Below are positions 26,201 through 36,665 of a stretch of DNA of 64,000 nucleotides, one piece after another (the first letter of the stretch is position 1; each line of letters starts with the position of its first letter). The translations under genes and the position numbers were made by a program. The stretch is taken from the NCBI GenBank assembly GCA_900239685.1, contig OENT01000501.1:1-64000 (forward strand). Reading direction: 5' to 3'. The notes under the pieces are model-generated. The model made no database searches, had not been told where the DNA came from, and was given only the letters and a program-made list of their open reading frames with translations. This DNA is from Rotaria macrura. Lineage: Eukaryota > Rotifera > Eurotatoria > Philodinida > Philodinidae.

Positions 26201-27872
26201 TATTTTGAGAATACCCATCGAGCTCGTTTAGAGAGCATCGAATGGGCTTTCAAAAAGTAAAAGAGATTTTCGCTCACATAAAAACAGAGTCCAAATGTGA
26301 GCTACTTAAAATACTTAGAAATATATGATTATCATACATATTGGTCATCGTCGTACCAATATCGTTCCATGTAAGAATTAAGTTACTATATAGAAACGGG
26401 AGTTCAGTAGTTGTACAAGAATTTAGAACGTGCCCTTCGGAAAATTCTGCGTCATGCCATAGTTTTTGATAAAGAGTTCTCGATTAGGAAATTCAAAATA
26501 TGATTTTTCTACTCTATAAACCCAAAAAAAACAGTGTTTGAAAAGTAAGCAACTATGCTTAGATCTGTTCGTCTCGAATGAAAAAGTGTCACGTTACTTC
26601 AACAAGTCGATCTATCGATTATTATTTGTTTTATTTACTTGTAAGGTAGCAAACAATATGATGTATTTTTCGAAAAGAAAAACTAGAATTTCCATTCGAT
26701 ATTATATTGGTTGGGATAAGAAATGCATTAGTATCAAATCAATACTAAAAAAAGAAAAACAATAACTTACAATCAGGTGGATATTTTTTTGGAGTATTCG
26801 GAAAATTAATTTGATCTTTAAGATCTTCTTCGTTTTCTTTTTCATACTTTAATCCTAAATAAATGATTACAAAAGATATGAAATGTTTGAGATTGTTGTG
26901 TGTTAAAATTCTTCGCATCTTACCAATATCCCACCAAAGTGAATCTGTTATTTCACGAATTTCTTCGATTTCATCTGCATAACCCGTCAGTAAAAGTGGT
27001 AACATCATATGAAAATATGAATACCGATCACGTAATTCAAGCATCCATGTACCAACAACATTGATAACGGCAAGACGTACAGTACTTGTATGATCGAAAA
27101 AACGTTGTGCTAAAGGTGAGATACTATCTTCAATAGATTTATTATTTCCATATCGAATAACATTTCCTGTGCAAGAAAAAAAAACAAAGAAACAAGAATG
27201 AATATTTATATGTTGTTCTTTTTGTATAAATTCAATAGAATATTTACCAAGTGCATTGACAGCTGCAAGACGTACTTTGGCATGTTGATGTTTCATTGTT
27301 TCTAGTATTGGTTTAACAAGATTTTCTGACATAAGATGAAATTTTTCATGACATTTAGCTGCAAGTTTAGATGTTAATTCGCAACTTAATTTTCGTACTT
27401 CAGGATATGGATCGATTATAGTTCGTTTTAATATTGCTACCCATTCATTTAGATATAAACTTAATTTATTACCATTCGTATACTTTTCACATAAGTCAGA
27501 TAGAAGAATTACCGATTTCAAACGTATTTCTTCCGATGGTTCAATAATATCATTGGCACCAAGTCGTTGTACGAATGTTGGTATTAATGTTGATAAAATT
27601 CTATCAATTTTTTGTTCGTCCGTACAATATTTTGTTATGTACATTGGAATATAGGTTAATGCAAGATCACGATTTTTTTCAGCTGGATCAGATGATATTT
27701 TGAGTATAGATTCGATAATATTGGATGGTGGCTGTAAATGATCATCTGTATCAGTAGTTGATAATGATGTCTTAAGATCATTGCATAGATTTTGAAGTGC
27801 TTTTTGTCGTGTAATTTTGTTCGGATCACCAAGAAGAACAATATTACGATTCATTTCACTTTCTGTAAGCAT
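17248..27872 (-). CDS. DNAAF5: Dynein axonemal assembly factor 5 (HEATR2)
   Basis: A HEAT-repeat protein needed in the cytoplasm to pre-assemble axonemal dynein arms. Ten exons: 27248-27872, 26924-27166, 26771-26854, 23931-24163, 23648-23866, 19915-20058, 19690-19861, 19335-19630, 17461-17815 and 17248-17384. They give 835 residues; the human protein is about 855. Orthology rests on long matches in order: HQHAKVRLAAVNALG, RDRYSYFHMMLPLLL, KENEEDLKDQINF, LGCRELVKRNL, ITQHLEDTLQV, MQWKAGRTAAAIRATA and KIYPDLLKRLDDISDDIR. All junctions are in phase. Introns are mostly 50-70 bp, but those at 17816-19334, 20059-23647 and 24164-26770 are 1.5-3.6 kb, and the last two carry repeats. A ciliated animal such as a rotifer needs this gene. 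A splice acceptor-like CAG just before the ATG may mark a 5' UTR intron. Confidence 0.95.
20330..20887 (+). repeat. Dispersed 0.5-kb repeat, copy A
   Basis: It begins with the palindrome GTGTACTC..GAGTACAC and ends near CGAAGTTTTCACATTT. It is homologous over most of its length to copy B (24901-25386) in opposite orientation, about 90% alike by eye. Shared words include GTTCGAAGATGAGAAGGATC and CCCTGAGGTGGGGTACAGGG. It shows no coding potential. The family is unknown; a non-autonomous DNA element is the simplest guess. Confidence 0.7.
21648..21706 (+). repeat. Short dispersed repeat scrap
   Basis: The stretch beginning TTTTGTGAAACACGA and ending GGTAGAACTTTGGACC is closely matched at 32003-32061. 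Both are on the plus strand. In the second place it leads into a C-run and a tandem array. Confidence 0.55.
22245..22413 (+). pseudogene. Coding-like segment inside DNAAF5 intron
   Basis: After an acceptor-like TATACAG, one frame reads about 55 residues beginning VEYQLFQFINDIAEDFVRVT and ends in a stop. It lies opposite to DNAAF5. A second plus-strand frame at 22732-22929 (containing ILESEQETNANKFIFIIARR) may belong with it. No family was recognised. It may be a remnant of an inserted gene or chance. Confidence 0.25.
23131..23243 (-). pseudogene. Exon-like segment inside DNAAF5 intron
   Basis: After a good acceptor (polypyrimidine then CTAG), 37 codons read DFKEWIIRDVNEIKESSEEL and on to a stop. 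The phase does not fit either neighbouring DNAAF5 exon: splicing in would stop after five codons. Not recognised. It could be a remnant terminal exon of another gene. Confidence 0.25.
24164..26770. other. Large DNAAF5 intron with repeat copy B
   Basis: A 2.6-kb intron whose left part holds repeat copy B. The rest, about 25390-26770, is AT-rich with no exon that I could support. Confidence 0.6.
24901..25386 (-). repeat. Dispersed 0.5-kb repeat, copy B (inverted relative to A)
   Basis: The reverse complement follows copy A from the CATTCGATTGAGCT stretch to the TTTTCACATTT end. It lacks about 60 bp near the outer end, where it jumps to TGAGTAGACAAAAC, the degraded palindrome of copy A. Small substitutions and indels suggest the copies are not recent. 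Confidence 0.7.
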
Positions 27873-29304
27873 CCTGAGTGATAAGATTTATCGTTTTTGT
27901 TGTTAAAAGAAAAACTTTTAAATGAAAAATGATCGTAGATGAATCCACAAATAACCATGACTTTCATAAGAAACTGTTTTCTACTTGTCGTCATGAAAAC
28001 ATTCGTATTATTCATAGTAATATCAGATGTCGCTAGTAAACACTGATGAGAGATTAAATTATCACTCTGATTTATTCGGAGTGTTACAAAATTGTATTGT
28101 GAAAATACATCTATAAACATAGAAAAGGTTTGTAATATGTACGAGGTTAGCCGTTCGTTTCCAACTATTTAAAGAAGTATAAGTATGTTTTTCAAGATTT
28201 TCTAAAAGCAATGCATGGTTAACATGTAATCTGTGCGATACCTCTGTGATCAAACGTAAGTATTTCAGTAATTTGAATTAAAATTGTCATTCAAGTGTGT
28301 CGTACCTATTTTTGAGGTTAGAAGATGAATCACTTTGAAAATGTCCGCGTTGACCCTTGCATGTAGGTAGTATTTTTCATCGAGCTATCTTAGTTAAAGT
28401 TGAAACTTGTAGACACTAAGATCTTATCACTGACGCAGTTTCATGGAAACTAATATAAGAGCACAAAGACGGTCCAATAATTATGCTAAAAAAAAAAAAG
28501 AAAACTTCATATCGACAAGACAGAATAACAATAACTCTCGTATGTGAGTCAGAGCAAGATTATCACTTGTTCGATTTAGAAAAGTGAGTCAATGAGTGTA
28601 AATTGTATTCGAGAATAATTTTATAATCGGTTGTCATGGATTCGTATGATTGATCTGAATGAGAAAATGAATATTTCTACCAAATGCATCATGTTGTGAA
28701 TAAATAGTTAAATGGTAGAACTTCTCTTACTTCATTCTGTTACTTGAACGTAACTCATTTTTGTCGAATTAAGATTGAAAAACTTTAAGTAATTTTTCAC
28801 AATGTTTGGTGTCTCAGTATAGTTTTCACTTTTATCCGCAAGCAAAAATCTTGAATACAAATTCTGAATGTAAAATCTTGTTTCGAAATCCTTCCACCAG
28901 AGTTCAACTGTCGAATAAAACACAAAACCTTTTAAAAACGTAAATCTCATGTGTCTTTTCGTACAACACACTCTCGTATACATTCGGTGTAGCACACTAG
29001 TGAATTGATTACGTCATGTTCTATTTTAAATCTTCTCGTCTCAATCGACCTCACGGAGTAGTTTTTTATTCAACCAAAAAAGATATTTATTTATTTTCGT
29101 GTGACGACTAAATATATTGATGAAAAAACTCGAGAATACTGATATAGAAATGAATACAAAATGAACGCATTTACGTTTTATTGGCATGTGTTTTAATTTC
29201 ATGAAAGATAAAACGGAAGTTTTTTGTAGAACATATTTATGGATTCTATACCATCCTTCAATTTAATACAGTAGATAGTTATCATTGGTATGAAAATGCT
29301 AAAT
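27873..29304. other. Intergenic between DNAAF5 and the ART gene
   Basis: This region contains the DNAAF5 promoter and the 3' flank of the ART gene. No gene was supported. About 28725-28795 resembles 47943-48015 loosely, which may mark an old dispersed repeat. Confidence 0.5.
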
Positions 29305-30576
29305 TCATTCTTTCAGATTATTTATCAAATGTTGTATAGTCTCTGGATTATCATGAACTTTTTTCATCAATTCCGGATTGAATGCTGCCGGTACATTTTC
29401 CAGATGAATAACATGACGATGTGAGCTATCTTCGTCGATTTCAATCACACGAAACATTGTTAATGGCATAATAAGAACTTCTTGTTCGTTTTCAATATCT
29501 GAGATAGGTTCTTCTTTTGAAACTTGAAAAAGTTTCATCGTTGTATTGCATAATTCCGGAAAATCTAAAATCATTATGACGCTTAACAAGCCCTCTGGTG
29601 GAATCGCAAAGACTTCAGCTACTGTTTTATCTAAAGTTGACGACCAAAATGTTTGTGTTACCAGTGTACTCTTTTTATGGCAATGGGCCCACTGATATGC
29701 TTTAAAATTCTTCTCGGACATCGACAAACCACGAAAAGAACGACCCTGAAATGCCAAATGTTTGATTGAAGGAAGTTTAAGCAGAATCGGTAGATATAAG
29801 TGGTATGTCATATTTTCGGAAGCCAGTTTACTAAAGAAAGGTGTCTCGAATGTGTAGATGCGAAGAAGATGTTTTATTTGTTTCTCTTGTAGACATCTAC
29901 TAAATAAAGCCTGAGCATTTTTATAAAGGCTGTGATTGGGTGGGACATGTTCCATGAAAAATTTCTGAAGCGCATTCACACATCCTTGAAAACTTAGAAT
30001 TTCGCTGGATTGATTAATCATTAAGCGCATTACTCGCATATATAGTGCGCGTAAAATCACTGAGTCAAACACAGTATTCATCATAAGTAGCGTAAACTGA
30101 TGAAATTGCACATCGATCTCGCTTCTTCTACCTTGAACCCAGTCATCATTAGGAATTTCATCGGTCGAATCGTCATTCAAATCGAGAGTGAAATTATCCT
30201 GTGTTTCATCACCAGTTGTATTACAGAATCGGTTACTGTTACTCGGTCTATGGAACAGTTGACGAATCGTCTCATCAACGGCTTCCTCGTAAGCCGTTTG
30301 TCCATATCGATTTCGACGATGACGATTCACTCCATATTCATGAAGTAAAATTCGAACTACTTCAGTCCGTCCATAGTAGGTTGCAGCATGAAGAGCAGTG
30401 CTACCATTTGATTCCAAACGATTCATATCATTGTAATCAGTTTGCGAAAGAATTCGTCGTACATTGTCGACGTCACCATCTCGACAAGCCCAATAAAGTT
30501 CGCTAGCTTCACCATGTTTTGGTGTTCGTAGAATAGCTTCTTCTTTCTTCTTCTCTTTGGCATTCGGATTGCCCAT
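29305..30576 (-). CDS. Ankyrin-repeat ADP-ribosyltransferase (ART, R-S-ExE type)
   Basis: A single exon of 423 residues. It starts MGNPNAKEKKK: Gly2 followed by basic residues suggests N-myristoylation and membrane attachment rather than secretion. Two ankyrin repeats lie at about 24-100 (NGSTALHAATYYGRTEVVRILL, NRYGQTAYEEAV). An acidic linker follows, then an arginine-type ART fold in the C-terminal half. The expected triad is visible: Arg in FRGL (282), Ser in FWSST (312-313) and E-x-E at 364-366. The family moves ADP-ribose from NAD+ to arginine on target proteins. Bdelloid rotifers are known to carry many ART-domain genes. No signal peptide is present. A TATA-like TTTATAA lies at 30635-30642 on this strand. 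The lack of introns stands out beside its neighbours and fits retrocopying, transfer or rapid family expansion. The target is unknown. Confidence 0.9.
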   Translation of the reverse strand: MGNPNAKEKKKEEAILRTPKHGEASELYWACRDGDVDNVRRILSQTDYNDMNRLESNGSTALHAATYYGRTEVVRILLHEYGVNRHRRNRYGQTAYEEAVDETIRQLFHRPSNSNRFCNTTGDETQDNFTLDLNDDSTDEIPNDDWVQGRRSEIDVQFHQFTLLMMNTVFDSVILRALYMRVMRLMINQSSEILSFQGCVNALQKFFMEHVPPNHSLYKNAQALFSRCLQEKQIKHLLRIYTFETPFFSKLASENMTYHLYLPILLKLPSIKHLAFQGRSFRGLSMSEKNFKAYQWAHCHKKSTLVTQTFWSSTLDKTVAEVFAIPPEGLLSVIMILDFPELCNTTMKLFQVSKEEPISDIENEQEVLIMPLTMFRVIEIDEDSSHRHVIHLENVPAAFNPELMKKVHDNPETIQHLINNLKE

Positions 30577-32002
30577 TGTTTAATTTATCCAAAAAGTCCC
30601 ACTGAATGACGATGTTTGTTCCTTGAATTGTGAATTATAAACTAGACGCTCTTCATTTAATCGTGCAAACGAACAATAAGATATGCACTGATATCTTATC
30701 TTTTATTTGTTTCTCTCGCTTGATTATATTTACAGTGATGTATTGCATATACATATCTGAATTGCATTCGCTTTGCCGAAATGCACTTGAATATGAAGTA
30801 GGTAGAGGATCTGTTTGAAATGTTGTTCGTACGGCTCTGATAGTTAAACTATAGCAGCACACTTTCTTCATATCTGCATCGATTCAGCTATTCATGTTCA
30901 ATTAAATTGAATTTTGAAATAAATTAAAATCGAAAAAAATTTCAATTTTTAATTAGATGAAAACATATCTTTTGTATGTCGTACCACAACCAGTGATTGT
31001 ATATTATACGAAGAGCATGAAAACTATTGATTTTTGACAACATCCGATATACGAAAAAATCTGATGTTGATCTGATAATAATCGTTTTCGTTGTATGCAT
31101 CACGTATAAAAGGGCTTATTTTGAAAGAATAATTCATAATATAACATAGAATTTCAATTGCATGTCGATAAAATGAATTATATCTACTAATCTCATTTAT
31201 GACTTAATGCACAGATTGAAGTGAGGTTGACCATATTAGAATTATCATATCCAAAAACTATCTTCTCACTCTGTATTGTATTGTTTTTAGTAGTTTTGTT
31301 CAGATGATTCATGTTAAACTGTTCGATGTATACAACACATGCATCGAAAGTTTTCGGCAAACGTGTTTGCTCATATTTTACCTACTGGAAAGTATTCCAA
31401 ACAAGTCAACATTAATGTATTAGAACCAGCCTTTTTTTGTGAATATGTACTTATAAATATTATATCAGTTTTTGTTCGTGAGTTAAGGTTTTAAAACTAT
31501 TTTTAACAAGGCATAAAAATATGTTTACTACCCTTCCATATATGACCATTGGTGATGATGTCAAAAATTATCTGGTACGATAGTATTGTAGAACTGGTGC
31601 TTCGTTACAAACTGTGATATTGAATTAAGTTGTAGCTTTTACACAAGTGAAATTATATGTATTTCGTTCTAAACAAAATGTCTTCAGCCAAAAGGTTTAA
31701 ATTCCTCAAAAATAAGGATATAGAAAAAAAACTGAAACTTCAATATTTTGCTCCATTAGTACATTTTCATAGAGCAAATTTAGCTTTGCTAACTGTGTTA
31801 CAGTCGAATTTCAATAGTTAAAATGTTAAAAATTACGAAAAACTTTTCAAACATTCTTCAACATTACTCGCGAACAAAAACTCATCCAAAATTGATAAGC
31901 CTATATATTCAGAAAGAATACTCAAATCTGTTTTCAATCGAAAGTTTTCGAGTTGTTTGATTATCATGATGATATACAGTGAATACAGGCCTCGCAGCGA
32001 CA

Positions 32003-32061
32003 CTTCTTTTGTGAAACACGACCTGAAAGGAGTGTTGAAGTGTTTAGGGTAGAAATTTGGA
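32003..32061 (+). repeat. Short dispersed repeat scrap, second copy
   Basis: It matches 21648-21706 over about 58 bp with several substitutions (GTGAAACACGA...GTTGAAGT...GGGTAGAA.TTTGGACC). It directly precedes a poly-C run and the tandem array. Confidence 0.55.
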
Positions 32062-32074
32062 CCCCCCCCCCCCA

Positions 32075-32215
32075 CACAGACTGTTACCGACCGGCGATTT
32101 ACCCATCACAGACCGTTACCAATCGGTGATTCCCCCGTCACAGACAGGTGGTTCCACCATCACAGACCGTTACCGATAGGTGGTTTCACGACCACAGACC
32201 GTTACCGAGAGGATT
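32075..32215 (+). repeat. Tandem array, 32-bp unit, about five copies
   Basis: Units start near 32075, 32107, 32139, 32161 and 32193, each with CACAGACCGTTACCGA or a close variant. Spacing is 32 bp except for one unit shortened to about 22 bp. Each full unit contains an ACCGAT.GGT near-palindrome. The GC content is well above its surroundings. Confidence 0.75.
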
Positions 32216-32923
32216 GAAGACCGTCGCACAAGTGATAGATGGCCCCCAATGGCGTCACGGAACGTCATCGATCTATGGTACAGGATTACTGAATATATGT
32301 CACTAATTTCTGATGAGAGTAAATTAGCTCCTTCTTTATTCCAGATCTAGTAGGTCAGTGAGAAATCATGAGTAATTGGCTAGCAGGGTTCATGAAAGAA
32401 AGCAAGATTTCTGTGACTGATAAAAACAATTACATCGTGTTTCACATTTTTAATCCCGTAAGGGATTGCGCTAACAGCTTTCCTGATTTTCTCCTAACTT
32501 TTCTAAGGTGTCCTGATTTTTTAAGATTTATATATGTAGGACCACATATACGTCATTTTGACGTCTTATTGGGTTAAACTCAACGTTGTCTAAACATGTC
32601 ATAGAAATATTTATTGAGCATTTTCTAAATAAAAAGAAAGATTGTACTCAAATTTTTATTTATTGTATCCACTTTTTTTCTTACAATCATATCAGTATAG
32701 GTTTCAATTATTTCGAATTAATTGATTTTTTGAAGGCAGCTATTCATTCGTTAGTGATTATCAACTGTACTTTACTGATATTTATATCATTCGGTTTTGG
32801 ACCATGCGTAGTTGGATTAAATCTTGCATTCCTTATTTTAATATTTCAGTAGATTTACTTAAGGTTTCCTGTAAACACTTTTATTTGATTATCTAAAAAA
32901 TAGTTGTTTTATATGTGTGAAGA

Positions 32924-33241
32924 GCAGAGATAACAAGAAAAGGAAAACAAGGAGTGAAGGAAGAAGGTGTGATACAAGAAAATGGCTTGACTGTTGAAAG
33001 TATAGATATAGAATTTTTAAAGGTGAGAGAATACGATTTGTTCTTATTTCGTTTTACGGCTATTTTCTTAATGAAAATCTAATTTCGACTAGAAACAAAT
33101 GAGAATCCAATCGAAATGGATGCCCATCCTCAATGTCATATGCCTGAGAAAAAGAAAACGCATACACAAGCATACTTAGAGATAGCGACCGAAAAGGAAA
33201 AAGCAGAACTCAAAATATGTATTCGAAGAAATATAATCTAG
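32924..33241 (+). pseudogene. Two coding-like scraps, possible gene remnant
   Basis: The first (32924-33022) reads AEITRKGKQGVKEEGVIQEN and on to a GTGAG donor. The second (33093-33241, after CTAG) reads TNENPIEMDAHPQCHMPEKK through to ICIRRNII and a stop. The second needs phase 1 but the first ends in phase 0, so they do not join as seen. The family is not recognised. Confidence 0.25.
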
Positions 33242-34093
33242 GAAATTTCAATGAGCTATCATTGATGGACATACTTTTGTGCAACTTTCATCCTGAATAG
33301 TAGTACTATGATAAGACTTATAATGTCCTGATTTTTTTCCAAAATGTGTCCTGCCCATTTTCCTGAATATTGTTGCTTGAAAAGAATGATGAATTGCACT
33401 ACTTCAAAAAAAAAATTCATGAATTAATTTTTTCAATCATTTCGTTCGAGACGTTTTTATTTGATATCGGCGACATATTATGTTCAAGATTCTATTCTTA
33501 TCTAAACTCTGAAAAAAGAAGTCATTTTATCAAGTTCAAATAGAGTCAAGTTTCTTCTTTGACATCAAACCGTTTTGTAAGTATAATTTTTATCTCAAGA
33601 CATAAAAACGCACTGTATTTGTCCTTCAATCAAATGTCTCCATCGACACATATAAGGTCAAAGGTATTGTCGATTACAATAAATCGTATAAGTATTATTA
33701 AAATTCGATCTTATCCCTTACGGACGAAAATTCTCGGTAGATATTCGAAAAGAAATAGTCCATGGTTTCCGACAAGATGTTAGTTGTTCATGACATCGAT
33801 AAGAAGCCGTTACTAGCACACACATATTCGTTAAAAATTGTTTTTGATATACTGAAAATTGATGACATCTATCTTACATTATCGAATATATGTTATTGTG
33901 CTACCGTCTACTATAATAACACCTATTGAAAGTGGCGTCGAAACATGACATAAATATGAAAAACAAATGAAAATTATGCATAGCAATCAATCGATTTATA
34001 TTCATTATTGAGGGATTCAGCATTCATTCATGCTACTCTCTTAGCAGCTGAAGATCATTAGATATTCAATAGTATTTCATAATTAATCAGAAA

Positions 34094-36281
34094 ATGTCGC
34101 GTTCAACATCTAGCCGCTCATCTGTCAGGTATAATTTTGCAAAAAATTATTTTTCAACAGCTATATACGCTTTCAAATTTATGTCATGGATTAACGATAG
34201 ACTAATTAATTTCACTAATTCTTAGACTACTCAACAAATGTCTGTATTTGAAAATCATTCATCGATTAACCGAATATCATTATCGATAGTCAATAAATAT
34301 GATTGCTGGACTTTGATATTCATAGCTACTTTGTTTTTCTTCTTTGCCTCCAGTCATGGTTTAAACGATTACGAAATGCATGAATTCATCCAATCAATGG
34401 ATGATGAACATAATCATGATACAATTCAACGAACTGAATCGAATGATCATGTTGCTACTAGATCACATGGACTTGTAAAAAAACAGAGTTCTTTTTTTTT
34501 AAATAAGACGATTCGAAACAATACACAAACAATGCTTTGTCTATATTTTTTTAGCGATTACTTTTTGATAATCCTTTTCCGATAACGACACACATAAATG
34601 CACAAGTAGTACACAATAAACTATCTCGTTTGAAAGAAAAATTGAAATTAACTCGAAAACTACAACAAAATAATTCAGAATATAACGATGAAAAAAATCG
34701 AGGTTATCTTATGGTTGAAAAATATGATTCCGATTTTGTTCTATTACAAACGGATACAATCGATCAAGATTTTACACAATGCATACAAACAAATGAACAT
34801 GTTAATAATCATAATTCAATTCAATATTCATCAACAACGCCAAGTACACCTAATCGTGTAGTAACAGATAGATTATCTTTTGCATCATGTTCAACATCGA
34901 TCGATAGTTGTCAGTTGAATTCATAAAAATCAATCAATTAAATCTAAGTCATTCGTTTATTTAAGGTTTCAATCATCCATTCAAAGATCTATTCAAACAA
35001 AGAAATTTCGAATTCGATGTACCGACTGGTGATCTTCTAAATCTTTATGATACAGATTTATCAGAAAAAAAATCAACACATACTTCAGACACAAATGATT
35101 CAAATCATGAATTTGAAGGAATCAATCGATCATTACTCGATGATTCTGAATATAGTAATGTATAAATAGAAATAACGTCGCTATCTAATAATGATTGCTT
35201 ATAATATATTTTTATATGCTCAACTCTCTATATCTAATAGAACATTTATGAAAATATTTTTTGAACGCAAACTTTTTTAATGTTTTACAATGATTAATAC
35301 TGTGCACGTATATTAACTTCGTGAAGTAATACCAAATAATAAGTAGATATTTCTTAGAAAGACTTGTTCAAATATGAAATCATATTGAAGTTCAATAAAA
35401 TTTATAAAAAAACCTGTGAACGTCATAGAATAAAGAAGAAAAGAACGAGCAAAATGTTCAAATTTTGAAACCATTGAAATTCAGTAGGAAACCGTTGAAG
35501 CTTAAATTAAACTTCAACGGTTTCTTATTGTCCATTCCCAACATATTTTCAACCTACAATGAAATTAATAAGATACCAAAGAAAAACAACGATTTTATTT
35601 TCATAGTCGCTATTGTTCATCAAATTTCTATTGATACTTCTCACAAAGTAGAATCGATGTATCTCGATTATATTTTCATGGCAAAGCAAAAGTTTAAGCA
35701 GATGAGTTTATAATTTCGTCTCAAACTAGCACAAAAACACAGCTTGTCGTGTAATGATGAACTCTATCCGATGACATGTTTCTAGTCGACTAGTTCTCAA
35801 ACATTCGAATGAAATTTTCGACTTTCTGTACCTCATTGGAATCATTCATGTTTAATATGAGACATATCTATAATACAAGTCTATTTAGAATCTATCCGTT
35901 TAGTTTTAATAATGACGATGAAATTCAATTTGTAATACAGATGTTTATTTTTAGTTCGAGCACAAATGGTGGATTTGGAACGTATTATAATGTTACAAAT
36001 CAATTTATCTGACGAACATCATTTTCTTGAAGAAGAGTTGATAGTAAATAATGCATATGATAAATAAAATTAGAATTTTCTCGAATATTTTTAGAATGAA
36101 TCAGAATTGAACAGTTTGATCGATGAAGCATTTATAAAGAATATCCAACTAAAACAAGTTCTAAGAACTTTACAAGGTTAGATTTCTTTTCTTTTTCATT
36201 CACCGTTTGACAAGAAATTGATCACTTTCTTTTTCTTTTTTCTTTCTTTCTTTTATTCTTCTTCTCATAGAAGAACAATAG
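34094..36281 (+). CDS. Uncharacterised protein with C-terminal helical region
   Basis: I do not recognise this gene. Eight exons (34094-34128, 34226-34288, 34354-34474, 34555-34906, 34966-35154, 35955-36043, 36095-36176, 36271-36281) keep phase throughout and give 313 residues. It begins MSRSTSSRSSVRLLNKCLYL, then has an acidic stretch, a Lys-rich helix (KLSRLKEKLKLTRKLQQ), a Ser/Thr-rich middle and a Glu-rich helical C-terminus (DLERIMLQINLSDEHHFLEE, ending LRTLQEEQ). The tail could form a coiled coil. There is no signal peptide or membrane segment. The donor after exon 2 (GTCAAT) and the one after exon 4 (GTTGTC) are weak. If the intron after exon 5 is retained, an early stop falls at about 35165. 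This may therefore be two products. Confidence 0.6.
35488..35524. repeat. Perfect 13-bp stem hairpin in intron
   Basis: GAAACCGTTGAAG and its exact reverse complement CTTCAACGGTTTC are separated by 11 nt. It lies in the 800-bp intron of the unrecognised gene. No T-run follows, so nothing marks it as a terminator. Confidence 0.7.
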
Positions 36282-36665
36282 TTGATTTCTTCGTCGCTGG
36301 CCTCGTTTATTTAGACATAGCACATCGTTTGATGAACTAATAATAGAAAGAACTTTTTGTGATTTATTTACACTATGGTACTATTCATATGTAATACAAT
36401 GAGGTAAATAAAATCTTTTTTTCAAACATATAGTACTCAAATCCTATTCGTTTCAATTGTATCTATGTTGAACAAAATATTGTCACGAAAATAGCTTTCC
36501 ATGTAGATATCTGTTTATATTGATATTTTTTTCCTATATTGTTAACATAAGCTAACAAATAAAATAACTAAACATATTTCCTACTTTTCATCTGATAAGA
36601 TATTTCAATGAATATTTAGAGTGATATCGATCGGTAATATGTAAAATGACTTGTTTTAGATTATC
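36282..36665. other. Short intergenic region before the ARHGAP1-like gene
   Basis: It holds the 3' flank of the unrecognised gene (AATAAA near 36407) and the upstream region of the ARHGAP1-like gene. Head-to-tail spacing is under 400 bp. No other feature was seen. Confidence 0.5.

Larger units (their letters stand above)
30577..34093. other. Intergenic with repeats, between divergent genes
   Basis: It contains the ART promoter side (from 30577), a repeat scrap at 32003-32061, a twelve-base C-run at 32062-32073, a 32-bp tandem array and coding-like scraps at 32924-33241. Words related to TGTCCTGATTTTT recur near 32470-32530 and 33319-33365. No intact gene was seen. Confidence 0.5.
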
